A DNA stretch of 37,404 bases from Deltaproteobacteria bacterium (GCA_021794015.1 JAJYRQ010000007.1:73755-111158), one strand, 5' to 3'. Counted from the stretch's first letter, positions 6,246 to 14,883 are shown. Numbers and translations: made by a program. Notes: generated from the sequence alone by a model not told the origin.

Positions 6246-8981
6246 ATGCCCGACCGTAGCGCCATCGATAACCCGGCCTCATACGCGGCTGAGGAGCTGC
6301 TGCGCGACGGCGGCTCGATTCTGATCCGCGCGATTCGGCCGGCGGACAAGGCGCTTTTGCTCGAGCATTTCAACCGGCTAAGCGCGCTGTCGCGCTACCG
6401 GCGCTTTCTCGGCCCCAAGACTGGGCTCTCGGAGCAGGAACTGCGCCATCTCACCGAGCTCGACTTCCACCAGCATGCGGCGTTGGTCGCCGTGCTGCGC
6501 GAAGGCGAGCGCGAGCGGCTAATCGGAGTCGGCCGCTACATCCGCCAAGACTCCGAGCCGCGCCGCGCCGAGGTTGCCTTTGCCGTTTTGGACGAGTACC
6601 AGGGACGCGGCATCGGCACCCTGCTGCTCGATCACCTAAGCCGCCTGGCGCGCGCGTCGGCGATCACCGAGTTCGAGGCCGACGTCCTGGGCGACAACAG
6701 CCAGATGATCGAGGTCTTTACCCACAGCGGATTCCACGTGCGGCGCTTTTTTGACTCCGGCGTCGTCCATGTCAGCTTTCCCACCGGGGAAACCGAGGAG
6801 CTGCGCGAAGCCAGCCTGGCGCGCGAGCGGCGCGCGGCGGCCCGCAGCGTGGAACGCCTGGTCCGACCCGCAAGCGTCGCCGTGGTCGGCGCCTCGCGCC
6901 TGCCGGACAAAATCGGCGGCGCCATCGTCGCCAACCTGAAAAACGGCGGCTTTACCGGGGCCATCTACCCGATCAATCCCGCGGCCGGGCAAATCCACGG
7001 CTTTAAGGCCTATCCCACGGTGAGCGCGGTTGGCGCGCCGATTGATCTTGCCGTGATCGCCCTCCCCGCTGCCCAGGTCGAGCAGGCCATCCTGGACTGC
7101 GCGCGGGCGGGTGTCCATGGCGTGGTGGTGATAAGCGCCGGCTTCGCGGAGGTTTCCCCGCAGGGCGCCGCCCTCGAGCAACGGCTGTTCGAGCTGGTGC
7201 GCAGTTCCGGCATGCGCATGGTCGGTCCCAACTGCCTGGGCGTCATCAATACCGACCCGCAGGTGCGGCTGGATGCGACCTTCGCGCCGATCCTGCCGAC
7301 CCGCGGCAACATCGGGATGGTTTCGCAAAGCGGCGCCCTCGGCATCGCCATCCTCGACCACCTGCGCGAGCGCAACCTGGGCATCTCCACCTTTGTCTCG
7401 ATCGGCAACCGCGCCGACCTGTCGAACAACGATTTGCTGGCCTACTGGACCGAAGACCCGCAGACCGCGGTCGTGATGCTCTACATGGAGAGCGTGGGCA
7501 ATCCGCGCACCTTCGCGCGGCTGGCGCCCGAGCTGGCGCGGCTTAAGCCGGTGGTGGCGGTCAAGTCGGGGCGCTCGACCGCCGGCCAGCGGGCGGCCCA
7601 GAGCCACTCGGCGGCCCTGGCAACGCTGGATGTGGCGGTCGATGCGCTGTTCGAACAGGCCGGGGTGATTCGCACCGCCACGCTGGAGGAGCTGTTCGAT
7701 GTCTGCGCGCTTTTATCGGCGCAGCCGATACCGCCCGGCCCGCGCGTGGGCGTGGTAACCAACGCCGGGGGCCCGGGGATTCTCTTTGCCGACGCCTGCG
7801 AGGCGCACGGCCTGCTGCTGCCCGGCCTGTCCACGGCGACCGTGGAGCGGCTGCGCGAATTTCTCCCGGCGCAGTCCGGCTTCGCCAATCCCGTCGACAT
7901 GACCGCCCAGGTCACCGCCGCCCATTTCGAACAGGCGGTGGCGGCGGTCGGCAACGACCCGGCGGTCGATACTCTGGTGGCGATCTACATACCGCCGATG
8001 GTAACGCGCCCCGAGGAAGTTGCCGCGGCCATCGCCCGCGGCGCCGGCGCCGTTGCTGCCGAAAAGCCGGTGCTAAGCGTATTTCTGGCGGCGCGCGGAT
8101 GGCCGCCGGCGCTGGCGCAAGGGCCGCACGGTCCGATCCCGAGCTTCACCTTTCCGGAAAATGCCGCGCTCGCCCTGGCCAAGGCCCACCGCTACGCCCG
8201 TTGGCGCGCACGGCCGCGCGGCACGCCGCTTAATCTGACGCCTTTTGCCCACAGCGCCGTGCGCGCGATAATCGACCGCGCCCTGAAAGACGCCACCAAG
8301 CCGCGCTGGCTGGCGCCGGCCGAACTGGCCGGCCTGCTGCGCGCCGCGCAAATCTCCTTCGCCCCAGCCGAAGTGACCACCGTGGAAGAGGCCGAAGCCG
8401 CCGCCCAACGGCTCGGCTACCCCCTGGTAGCAAAGATCGTCGCCCCCGGCGCACCCCACAAAAGCGAGATCGGCGGCGTCATCATGGACCTAAAGTCGGC
8501 CGCCGAGGTCGCGGCCGCGGCCAGGACCCTGCAGGCGCGGACCCAAAAGGCCGCGATCGAACTCACCGGCATCCTGCTCCAGCGTCAGATCGGCGAGGGA
8601 ATCGAATTCATGGTCGGCGCCACGGCCGACCCGACGCTGGGGCCGCTTCTGCTCTGCGGCGTCGGCGGCCGCGCGGTCGAGCTGCTTGGCGACGTCGCCT
8701 TGCGGCTCCATCCGGTGACCGACATCGACGCCGGCGAAATGATCGCGCAACTTCGCTCCCGCCGCCTGCTCGAGGGTTTTCGCGGCGCGCCGCCCGGCGA
8801 CCGGCAGGCGCTGGCCGCGGTCATCATGAAGGTGTCCGCCCTGGTCGAGGCGATTCCCGAGCTTCTCGAGCTCGATCTTAACCCGATCAAAGTTTTACCG
8901 CCGGGAGATGGCGCCGTCGTCGTTGACGCCCGGATGAGGGTCGCACCTCCCGCACGCCGCCTAAACGTTCCTCCCGCTTAG
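6246..8981 (+). CDS. GNAT acetyltransferase fused to ADP-forming acyl-CoA ligase (Pat/AcsD-like)
   Basis: This 911-residue protein reads, in order: GNAT acetyltransferase (residues about 20-185; acetyl-CoA loop EYQGRGIGTLLLDHL), CoA-binding Rossmann domain (from about 210; SVAVVGASRLPDKIGGAIV), succinyl-CoA-ligase-like domain (GNIGMVSQSGALG about 355; QSHSAALATLD about 454) and ATP-grasp domain (from about 690; LGYPLVAKIVAPGAPHKSEIGG, ending in ELDLNPIKVLP). ADP-forming ligases interconvert acyl-CoA and acid with ATP synthesis. Homologues of the Pat/YfiQ type acetylate lysines, for example on acetyl-CoA synthetase, often with an inactive ligase part. Unlike E. coli YfiQ the GNAT is N-terminal. 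The ATG at 6246 has GAGG nine bases upstream; an earlier start at 6168 would overlap glgP. Which activity dominates cannot be told. Confidence 0.88.
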   Translation: MPDRSAIDNPASYAAEELLRDGGSILIRAIRPADKALLLEHFNRLSALSRYRRFLGPKTGLSEQELRHLTELDFHQHAALVAVLREGERERLIGVGRYIRQDSEPRRAEVAFAVLDEYQGRGIGTLLLDHLSRLARASAITEFEADVLGDNSQMIEVFTHSGFHVRRFFDSGVVHVSFPTGETEELREASLARERRAAARSVERLVRPASVAVVGASRLPDKIGGAIVANLKNGGFTGAIYPINPAAGQIHGFKAYPTVSAVGAPIDLAVIALPAAQVEQAILDCARAGVHGVVVISAGFAEVSPQGAALEQRLFELVRSSGMRMVGPNCLGVINTDPQVRLDATFAPILPTRGNIGMVSQSGALGIAILDHLRERNLGISTFVSIGNRADLSNNDLLAYWTEDPQTAVVMLYMESVGNPRTFARLAPELARLKPVVAVKSGRSTAGQRAAQSHSAALATLDVAVDALFEQAGVIRTATLEELFDVCALLSAQPIPPGPRVGVVTNAGGPGILFADACEAHGLLLPGLSTATVERLREFLPAQSGFANPVDMTAQVTAAHFEQAVAAVGNDPAVDTLVAIYIPPMVTRPEEVAAAIARGAGAVAAEKPVLSVFLAARGWPPALAQGPHGPIPSFTFPENAALALAKAHRYARWRARPRGTPLNLTPFAHSAVRAIIDRALKDATKPRWLAPAELAGLLRAAQISFAPAEVTTVEEAEAAAQRLGYPLVAKIVAPGAPHKSEIGGVIMDLKSAAEVAAAARTLQARTQKAAIELTGILLQRQIGEGIEFMVGATADPTLGPLLLCGVGGRAVELLGDVALRLHPVTDIDAGEMIAQLRSRRLLEGFRGAPPGDRQALAAVIMKVSALVEAIPELLELDLNPIKVLPPGDGAVVVDARMRVAPPARRLNVPPA

Positions 8982-8984
8982 GCT

Positions 8985-9020
8985 TTTGGGGCGCGCCGCG
9001 CGCCGACCGCTAGCCCCAAA
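8985..9020. terminator. Bidirectional terminator-like hairpin between convergent genes
   Basis: TTTGGGGC (8985-8992) and GCCCCAAA (9013-9020) are perfect 8-bp arms around a GC-rich 20-nt loop. It lies between the acyl-CoA ligase stop (8981) and the convergent methyltransferase stop (9010-9012). The T/A ends of the arms give short U-tracts in both directions. It is weak for an intrinsic terminator but rightly placed. Confidence 0.45.
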
Positions 9021-10107
9021 CCCGGCGGGCCACCTCGGCCACCAGCCTAAGCTTCTTCTCCTGCATCGAAGCATCGATCGGGTTGCCCCTGATGCCCGAG
9101 GCGAAGCCGCACTGGGGCGAAAGCCCAAGCTGCTCGCGCGGGAAGTAACGGCCGGCCGCTTCGATCCGGCCGGCAATCTCCTGCTCCGACTCAAGCACGT
9201 TACGCTTGGTCGACACCAGGCCAAGCACCACCAGCTTGTCGCGCGGGACGGCGGCGAGCGGCTCGAAGGAGCCTGAACGTTCATCGTCGTACTCAAGCAA
9301 CAGCACGCGATAGCGAGGCAGCCGGGCGAAGACTTGCCGCGCTATCCCCTCATACCCTCCCCTGCTCAGCCAGCGGCCATCGTTGTTGCCGCGGCACATG
9401 TGCAGGCCGAAGACAATCCCGGCGGCATCGGCCAGTCCGTTCAGCATATCGACGCCCTCGTCCAGGATGCGCGCCGGCGAGATGCCGGCCGCTTCGAAGA
9501 CCTGGCGGCGCGCCGAGTCGTCTACCATCATCGCCAGCTCCGGCGCGTCGATTTGGATGTACTCGCAGCCCAGGCGCGCCAGCTCGGCAATCTCCTCGCC
9601 AATGACCGCGGCGCCGTCGGCAAACAGCTCGAACGGATCGCGATAGACGGCACGCGACTCATCGGGCGACCAGAACATGAAAAGCATCAGAGGACTGGGC
9701 AGCGTAACCTTGAGCGGCCGGCGCGCCTTGGCCCGCGCATAGGCGAACTCTTCGCCCACCAGCGAGCGGCGCCGGCGAAGCCTGCCCGTCACAACCAACC
9801 CCAGGGACAACTCGACAGCCTCCCGATCGTCGTGCCAGGGCTTGGTCAGACCGCGACTGCGCGACAAACCGTCCACCGTTTCACTGAGCGACCCGAGAAA
9901 GCTGGCCCGCCGCTGCTCCCCGTCGTTGACCACGTCCAGACCGGCCGCCTGCTGAAGCGCCAGGGCCTCATCGACCGCCCGGTCCTCGACACGCTTGAAC
10001 TGCGGCGCCGACAACCGACCGTTACGCGCCTGCTTGCGGGCTTGCGTGAGATAGGCCGGCCGCAGCAGCGATCCGATCGGTTGCGCGCGCAGCTCGAAGA
10101 TATTCAC
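9010..10107 (-). CDS. Cobalamin-independent methionine-synthase-like methyltransferase (MetE C-terminal family)
   Basis: The 365-residue TIM-barrel protein matches the zinc-dependent C-terminal half of MetE and related methyltransferases (COG0620). It starts QPIGSLLRP, has VVNDGEQRR and a YIQIDAPEL block, and keeps all expected zinc ligands: His and Cys in LHMCRGN, Glu in LLLEYDDE and Cys in LSPQCGFAS. Stand-alone proteins of this kind may methylate homocysteine from a corrinoid or other donor, or act in metabolism of methylated compounds; the donor here is unknown. The N-terminal folate half of MetE is absent. A GTG start at 10107 fits the conserved N-terminus. It is the last gene of the minus-strand run that begins with the outer-membrane protein at 14016, after a gap of 83 bp. 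Confidence 0.85.
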   Translation of the reverse strand: MNIFELRAQPIGSLLRPAYLTQARKQARNGRLSAPQFKRVEDRAVDEALALQQAAGLDVVNDGEQRRASFLGSLSETVDGLSRSRGLTKPWHDDREAVELSLGLVVTGRLRRRRSLVGEEFAYARAKARRPLKVTLPSPLMLFMFWSPDESRAVYRDPFELFADGAAVIGEEIAELARLGCEYIQIDAPELAMMVDDSARRQVFEAAGISPARILDEGVDMLNGLADAAGIVFGLHMCRGNNDGRWLSRGGYEGIARQVFARLPRYRVLLLEYDDERSGSFEPLAAVPRDKLVVLGLVSTKRNVLESEQEIAGRIEAAGRYFPREQLGLSPQCGFASGIRGNPIDASMQEKKLRLVAEVARRVWG

Positions 10108-10190
10108 GCCGCATGCTCAGGCCGTTTGCCGGCCGGGCGTCCGCCAATCTTCAAGTGTAAGTTTAATTACGCTGCTCATCAGAATTGGCC

Positions 10191-11078
10191 TCAATCGCCG
10201 CCCTCAAGCGCGCTGGCCGTACCGACCACGGTCTTGGTGCCGTCGGCCTTCTGGCACCAGACTTCCAGTTCGGCGCGCCGGCGCCTGCCCTCGGCGCGGC
10301 GCTCGAAGATGACGCCATGGGTACTGGTCACTTCATTAACCCACAGCACGTTGACCAGCTTGAGGTCCATTCGGCCGGAGCAAAGGAAACCGAGCCCGAA
10401 GCGCCGGGTCATCATTTCGGCCACCAAGCAGACCGAGAGCATTCCCTGGACGACGATCTCGGGGAATCCCAGCTCGAGCGCCTTGGACCGGTCGTTGTGG
10501 TAGTTGCGTTCGGGTCCGGAGAAGGCCCGGCACATCGCCTCGTCAACGCGCCGGACCGGGCCGCTAACCGACTCGCCGTCGTGCTGCGGGAAGGCAAACT
10601 CCCGGCCTGTCGCTTTTTCGCGCGTCTTGTCGACCGCCATGCCCTGGGGCTCGGCGTCGATAAGAAAGCTCTGATGGGTGCGTCCACGCCAAGCCAGGCG
10701 CCCGTCGCCGTCCAGCACCATTAATTCGCCGACCACGTAGTCGCGGCCGCGCCGCAGGTAGCGGTCGACCACGGTGCAGCGGGTAGTCACCCGCTCGCCG
10801 ACCATGACCGGGGCGAAGCTTTCCCACTCCTGGCGCGCATGAAGATTGCCGTAGAGATTCGGAAGGTACCAGCTCCGGTCGCGAAACACCTCCGAATAAA
10901 GAAGCATTGCCGGGGCGAGCGGCCCGCCCTGCGGCGAGCGGCCGCGATACCAGGGGTGGTCGTCGCCGGTACCCTCGACGAAGGTCTGTACCATCTGCGG
11001 GGTAATTTCCAGCGCGCGACCCGGCACGTCGCGTCCGACATAGACCTCATCTTTTGCAAACCAGCCTGTTGCCGCCAT
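10191..11078 (-). CDS. MaoC-like double hot-dog dehydratase/hydratase
   Basis: The protein (about 295 residues) has two hot-dog halves. The first has the block FVEGTGDDHPWY with PLAPAMLL; the second has FSGPERNYHNDRSKALELGFP followed by IVVQGMLSVCLVAEMM, the MaoC hydratase motif with the catalytic Asp/His-like pair (here Asn-Tyr-His-Asn-Asp). Such enzymes hydrate enoyl-CoA thioesters in fatty-acid or acyl-CoA pathways. The start at 11078 is supported by GGGAGG nine bases upstream; an ATG at 11132 lacks such support and nearly meets the upstream stop. It follows the copper genes but has no obvious copper role, so co-transcription may be incidental. The substrate is unknown. Confidence 0.85.
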   Translation of the reverse strand: MAATGWFAKDEVYVGRDVPGRALEITPQMVQTFVEGTGDDHPWYRGRSPQGGPLAPAMLLYSEVFRDRSWYLPNLYGNLHARQEWESFAPVMVGERVTTRCTVVDRYLRRGRDYVVGELMVLDGDGRLAWRGRTHQSFLIDAEPQGMAVDKTREKATGREFAFPQHDGESVSGPVRRVDEAMCRAFSGPERNYHNDRSKALELGFPEIVVQGMLSVCLVAEMMTRRFGLGFLCSGRMDLKLVNVLWVNEVTSTHGVIFERRAEGRRRRAELEVWCQKADGTKTVVGTASALEGGD

Positions 11079-11138
11079 CCCAATCGCCTCCCGGGAAAAA
11101 GCCATGCCGCCTGCTTGCGGCTTTGGCAGCATTGTCGA

Positions 11139-11801
11139 TCAGCGCGCGGCAAAGCGCAAAACGTCCTGCGCCACCGCCTTGGGCGCCGCCTGCTGCGGAC
11201 TGTACTGGCGCAGTTCGCGCCCGTCGGGGCCGACCAAGAAGAACTCGATCACATGATCGATCATGCCGTTGGGCTCGCGCCGGCGCTCGACCTTGAAGGC
11301 CGCCATGACCGTCTCGACCGCCTTGGGCGCGCCGCTTAAGAAAAGCCAGCCCTTGCGCTCGGCATCGTGGGTCTTGGCAAAGTTGAGCATCTGGACCGGT
11401 CCGTCGTGCTCGGGGTCAAGGGTAATCGACACGATCTCGACCTTGCTGCCGAGCGCGCCGTCCAGGTGTCGGGCAACCCGGGCCAGTTGCGCCGTCATCA
11501 CCTCGCACGGCCCCGGGCAACTGGTATAGATGAAATCGGCCAGCACCACCTTGCCCTTGAGCACGGCCAAATCGAGCACGCGGCCATGCTGGTCGGTCAG
11601 GCGCACGCTGGGCAGACAATCGGCTTCATTCGCCGCGTCGTAGATTCCCGGCTGCTGCACAACCCGCGACCGGCAGGCGCCGACCGCCAGGCTCAAGCTC
11701 ACCGCCATGGCGCCGCCGACAATTGCCAGGGTCCACCTTGCCCTGCCCATCCGCCAACCGCCGCCGCTATCGTCTGTACCGGCGGCCAATCGCCGCGTCA
11801 T
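11139..11801 (-). CDS. SCO1/SenC/PrrC-type copper chaperone lipoprotein
   Basis: The 220-residue thioredoxin-fold protein has an N-terminal membrane or lipoprotein signal (AIVGGAMAVSLSLAVGAC; Cys43 is a plausible lipidation site) and the copper-binding CPGPC (Cys95, Cys99) in LADFIYTSCPGPC. The third ligand is the His in GMIDHVIEFFLVGPDG. SCO proteins pass copper to the CuA site of cytochrome oxidase or keep its cysteines reduced. ATG at 11801 has GGAGGCG just upstream. It lies 12 bp after copD, so copper import across the inner membrane and delivery in the periplasm appear coupled. No oxidase subunits are in the window. Confidence 0.93.
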   Translation of the reverse strand: MTRRLAAGTDDSGGGWRMGRARWTLAIVGGAMAVSLSLAVGACRSRVVQQPGIYDAANEADCLPSVRLTDQHGRVLDLAVLKGKVVLADFIYTSCPGPCEVMTAQLARVARHLDGALGSKVEIVSITLDPEHDGPVQMLNFAKTHDAERKGWLFLSGAPKAVETVMAAFKVERRREPNGMIDHVIEFFLVGPDGRELRQYSPQQAAPKAVAQDVLRFAAR

Positions 11802-11813
11802 TTTCGCCTCCGT

Positions 11814-12719
11814 TCAGCGCCTCATGCGGGCGGGCGGAGTGTTGGCGAGCAGCGCCGCCAGAGCCAGCACCCCAAGCAAAAGCACCGATTCCGCGGCGAC
11901 GTTGCGCATCAGGGCTCGGCGCCGCCCCACCTCACCTCCTACCGGAATCAGCCTGGCGCGGTTGTGGCCGCCAATCGCCAGCACCGTGACAAAGACCGCA
12001 ATCTTGACCAGCAGAATACGGCCGTAACGGGAGAAGAAAAGATGCGTCACGTCCGGTCCCAGGCCATTGTACGCCGTAAAGAGCCCGCTTAGCATTAAGA
12101 GCCCTACGCACCAGCCGGCAAGCCGCGAGACCCGGACCGCAATCTGCCCAAAGGCATCAACCGCGAGCTCCCCTGCCAGCCACAGGCCCATCAGCGAACT
12201 AAACCACAAGCCGGCCGCCGCTTCATGGACGAAGTAAACGCCAACCCCCACCCAACCGAAATCAGCGCCATGACCCGAGGCCGCCCAAAGCGACAGTTCG
12301 CCTGCGCCGAGCAGCCCAAGCATAAAAGATCGCCGCCGCCCAAAGCCGCCGCTTAAGACAACCGCGCCCGCGGCCAGCGCCAGCGCCGCCTGGCCGAGCC
12401 AGATACGACCGAAATGCGTCTGCCGCACCACCCGCGACGCCAGTCCGACCGCGCCACCAAACCCAACCCCTGCCATGGCACTGACCCTGGCCAACAGCAC
12501 CAGGCACAAGAACAGGAGTTGGGCCAGCGCCATGAAACGAAGCGCCGCCCAAAGCCGGCGCACCAGCAGCCGACAACCATCGCTCGCCGGGGGAGCAACC
12601 CAAAGCGCAAAAACCGCCAGACCGAAAAGCGGCAGCATCGCTGTCAGTAAAAGCCAGTCGCACGCTAGCTGCCCTGCGCCAGCCAGATGCGCCATCTGGT
12701 CACCCAGCGGCTGGCTCAC
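11814..12719 (-). CDS. copD: CopD-family copper-resistance/import membrane protein
   Basis: The 301-residue protein has about eight hydrophobic segments (for example WLLLTAMLPLFGLAVFALWV, LWAALRFMALAQLLFLCLVL, ILLVKIAVFVTVLAIGG). The conserved CopD histidine regions YFVHEAAAGLWFSSL and GHNRARLIP are present. CopD partners CopC in moving copper through the inner membrane. The GTG start at 12719 overlaps the copC stop (GTGA), showing translational coupling in the typical copC-copD order. The final tail contains a further hydrophobic helix. The direction of transport (import versus resistance) cannot be read from sequence, but the adjacent SCO gene favours supply. Confidence 0.88.
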   Translation of the reverse strand: MSQPLGDQMAHLAGAGQLACDWLLLTAMLPLFGLAVFALWVAPPASDGCRLLVRRLWAALRFMALAQLLFLCLVLLARVSAMAGVGFGGAVGLASRVVRQTHFGRIWLGQAALALAAGAVVLSGGFGRRRSFMLGLLGAGELSLWAASGHGADFGWVGVGVYFVHEAAAGLWFSSLMGLWLAGELAVDAFGQIAVRVSRLAGWCVGLLMLSGLFTAYNGLGPDVTHLFFSRYGRILLVKIAVFVTVLAIGGHNRARLIPVGGEVGRRRALMRNVAAESVLLLGVLALAALLANTPPARMRR

Positions 12720-13093
12720 CGCCCTGCCCCGCCCGCAACGCTAAAGACGTAGGAGCCTTGCGTACGATGCGTATCGACGCAGACTACCGACCACCGGACG
12801 CTATAGCGGCCTGGGCCGATGGGAGCAAGCTTCACCGACAGGGTGTAGCCATCGGGTCCCACCGTGGGCGGTCCTTCGGCCACGTTGCGGCCGTTTTGGT
12901 CCAGCACCTTAAGACCGGCAAAGAGCTTCTCGATCGGGGCATCATACTTGATGCGCACCTCGCCGGGTGCCGCGCTGAGCGTCTGCCCGGCCGCAGGGCT
13001 CTCGGTCTCGGGAAACGAGTGCGCCTGCGCCGCCGGCACGCCGGGTGCCGCCAACAGCAGGAAACTCGCCACAAGCGCGCTTGCAACCCTCAT
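12716..13093 (-). CDS. copC: CopC periplasmic copper-binding protein
   Basis: Starting at ATG 13093 (GGAGGG upstream), the 125-residue precursor has a Sec signal ending PAAQA, leaving a mature N-terminal His (HSFPETESP). In CopC that His forms the Cu(II) site together with an Asp and a His; here they are in CVDTHRTQGSYVF. The Met-rich Cu(I) loop of some CopC proteins is not evident, so it is probably the Cu(II)-only type. The start overlaps the preceding gene's stop as ATGA. It delivers copper to CopD encoded next. Confidence 0.92.
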   Translation of the reverse strand: MRVASALVASFLLLAAPGVPAAQAHSFPETESPAAGQTLSAAPGEVRIKYDAPIEKLFAGLKVLDQNGRNVAEGPPTVGPDGYTLSVKLAPIGPGRYSVRWSVVCVDTHRTQGSYVFSVAGGAGR

Positions 13094-14016
13094 GGATGCC
13101 CTCCGCCAAACAGCGTCCAATTGCCCTGCGCAATGATCGAGTCGTAAAAAATGTCGAGCAGCGCGATGACCGCGGCATGGGTACCGGGAATGCTGGCCCG
13201 ATTGAGCGCAAACTGGGTGCCCACGCTAAGCTCGAAGCGGTAGCCAACGTAGGCGATCCCGGGCGTTGCAAGCAGGGTCGGAAAGACCTGGCCCGCCGGC
13301 CCCGCCACGAGCTGCGAATAGTTGATCTCGGTAAACAGGAAAACGTTGCGCAGCGGCCACTTTAGCCCCAAGTCGTAGACCGAGTTGCTGAGATACATAA
13401 GCGAGTACTCGATCACCTGGTCGGCGAACAGCAGATGGCTGGCAGGGCCAGCCAGGGCGGGCAGGTAGCCGAAATCGCCCTGGAAGCCGAGCGGGCGCAG
13501 GAATTTCACAATCGGCCAGTCGGGCAGGTCTCCCAGGCCTTTCTCCCACAGAAGCTCGGGACCAACGCTGGCGTGGCTTTGCGCTTCGAAGGCGGAGTTC
13601 CCCGCCGGCACCGCCAGGTCAACCATGGCGCCCATGAGAAATTCGTGCTCCGGCACCACCCAGAAGGCATACTTCAGAAACAACTGGACCTCGCCAAACC
13701 CGCTCAGGTTAGTGCCTCGCTCGGGTGATTCATAGTTCCAGGCGCTGCCGGCGCCGATACTCCAGCGCGGCACCCAGGCGTCGCCGGCGTCGCCCGCGCC
13801 GATAACTTTCTCGATCGACGAGCCCAGGGCAAACGTCCTGGCGCCGGCGCTCTTGGTCCAATTAGGCTCGATGACGTCAAATTCGTTGGCCGGCGTCGGG
13901 TCCTCCGCAATAAGCGGTTCCAGAAAGACATAATCCCCCACCACGCCGTGGGCCCAAGCCTGGGTGGCGGCCATCACAAACCAAAGCAAAGTTACCAGGC
14001 TGCCGATTCGTCGCAC
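13090..14016 (-). CDS. Predicted outer-membrane protein heading the copper operon
   Basis: The 308-residue protein has a clear Sec signal (ATQAWA cut) and then alternating amphipathic strands with aromatic girdles (for example EVQLFLKYAFWVVPEHEFLM, GFQGDFGYLPALAG, LFTEINYSQL), as in outer-membrane beta-barrels. The mature N-terminus is HGVVGDYVFLEPLIAEDPTP; the leading His mirrors CopC and could bind metal, though this is speculative. It overlaps copC by 4 bp, and a GTG start with GGAGGT upstream begins the operon. The position suggests an outer-membrane route or sensor for copper. I do not recognise a named family; porin-like transporters of unknown specificity are the best comparison. Confidence 0.7.
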   Translation of the reverse strand: MRRIGSLVTLLWFVMAATQAWAHGVVGDYVFLEPLIAEDPTPANEFDVIEPNWTKSAGARTFALGSSIEKVIGAGDAGDAWVPRWSIGAGSAWNYESPERGTNLSGFGEVQLFLKYAFWVVPEHEFLMGAMVDLAVPAGNSAFEAQSHASVGPELLWEKGLGDLPDWPIVKFLRPLGFQGDFGYLPALAGPASHLLFADQVIEYSLMYLSNSVYDLGLKWPLRNVFLFTEINYSQLVAGPAGQVFPTLLATPGIAYVGYRFELSVGTQFALNRASIPGTHAAVIALLDIFYDSIIAQGNWTLFGGGHP

Positions 14017-14102
14017 CTACACCTCCGTCTCATGCAGCGGCGCACCGCCGCCGACCGCGTTGGCGCGCAGCAGGGTGGCCAAGCGGCTCACTGAATGAAG
14101 GG

Positions 14103-14129
14103 TAAAACGGCGCGCGCAGAACGCGCCGT
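14103..14129 (-). terminator. Intrinsic terminator after the DUF2318 pair
   Basis: ACGGCGCG (14107-14114) and CGCGCCGT (14122-14129) form a perfect 8-bp stem with a 7-nt loop, and on the minus strand the stem is followed by TTTT. It begins at the stop of the small gene ending 14129 and lies before the next minus-strand gene (start 14016). The U-tract is short. Confidence 0.55.
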
Positions 14130-14428
14130 CAGACGAAGGCTTTGGGAGGAGGCGGGTCAGGCGCGAAGGCTACCCGTGTGGGCAATTCGCGCCTTGGCCT
14201 CTGCACCACGCCGCACAGGTAGACCAACGGCCGGGCCGTCGCCCAGGGCAGCGCCGGCACAAGGACTCGATCTCCCATCTGGCCCGCAACCTGCGGTGGA
14301 TGACAGATGTTCAGGGTGAAGGCCGGCCGTTCACCCTGAACGGTAAAACCGTAGGCGAGTGGAAAGCTGGCGACCGCCAGCACGAGCGCGGCCAGGACGC
14401 GCACCCACGGGGCGTCGGGACGCTTCAC
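14129..14428 (-). CDS. Small exported protein of unknown function
   Basis: The 99-residue protein starts with a signal or anchor (VRVLAALVLAVASFPLAYG), then a short mature region with FTLNICHPPQVAGQMGDRVLVPALP and a Pro-rich C-terminus. Two Cys are present (NICHPP and VYLCGVV). The stop of the DUF2318 gene is 2 bp away, so the two are co-transcribed and perhaps act together in the periplasm. The NICHP block suggests metal or heme context, but no family is recognised. A GTG at 14428 is the start. A terminator follows directly. Confidence 0.55.
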   Translation of the reverse strand: MKRPDAPWVRVLAALVLAVASFPLAYGFTVQGERPAFTLNICHPPQVAGQMGDRVLVPALPWATARPLVYLCGVVQRPRRELPTRVAFAPDPPPPKAFV

Positions 14429-14430
14429 GA

Positions 14431-14883
14431 CTAGAACATCGCCTCGTGGGCCCTAAGCTCGGCCACGGAAATCCGCACTAGATTGGCCTGCTGCGCGTAG
14501 CGCAAGCCAAGCGGCACGCAAGAGGCCTCGCCACTATTCATTTGCTCGATTCGATAGCGATTACCGCAAAAACGGCAGACCAGACGACCGTGGCTCGCCA
14601 TGTAGCCCTCGCGGTAGACGTAACATTGCCGGCAGGCGTCAAGGGCAACGCGCACGCTGCCGTCGCGGCCACGCGCAATTACGAAGCGGATTTCCTTGCC
14701 GCTTTTGTCGGGATAACAGAAAAACTTCGCCTGGCCTTTGCTGATCCCCGCTACGTCAACCGCAATCTCGCCAGCGCCGCTTACCCTGGCGCAGGCAGGC
14801 CGCGAAAACGGCCACCACAGCGCCAAAGCCAGCGTAGCCGCTCCTGCCGCGGCCACCAAGTAGCTGCGTTTTACCAGCCGCAT
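14431..14883 (-). CDS. DUF2318-type cysteine-rich membrane-anchored protein
   Basis: This 150-residue protein has an N-terminal anchor (YLVAAAGAATLALALWWPF) followed by a periplasmic domain with FFCYPDKSGKEIRFVIARG, then ACRQCYVYREGYMASHG and CRFCGNRYRIEQMNSGEASC. The two CxxC pairs and flanking Cys match DUF2318, the domain often joined to Ftr/FTR1-type iron permeases or found near copper and iron genes. It probably binds a metal or an iron-sulfur centre at the membrane surface. The ATG at 14883 is preferred; a TTG at 14928 would add 15 residues. Its neighbours are atoE upstream and a small exported protein downstream. Confidence 0.8.
   Translation of the reverse strand: MRLVKRSYLVAAAGAATLALALWWPFSRPACARVSGAGEIAVDVAGISKGQAKFFCYPDKSGKEIRFVIARGRDGSVRVALDACRQCYVYREGYMASHGRLVCRFCGNRYRIEQMNSGEASCVPLGLRYAQQANLVRISVAELRAHEAMF

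Noticed and set aside
10108..10190. Promoter or RNA gene between the methyltransferase and hydratase genes
   Set aside because: An AT-rich patch exists but no paired hexamers or stable fold could be supported.
9334..10503. Long plus-strand open frame (389 codons) opposite the methyltransferase and hydratase genes
   Set aside because: Its translation is low-complexity and motif-free, and the minus strand encodes two well-recognised families; it is a by-product of GC-rich codon use. The same applies to 4972-6282 minus and 30762-32237 plus.
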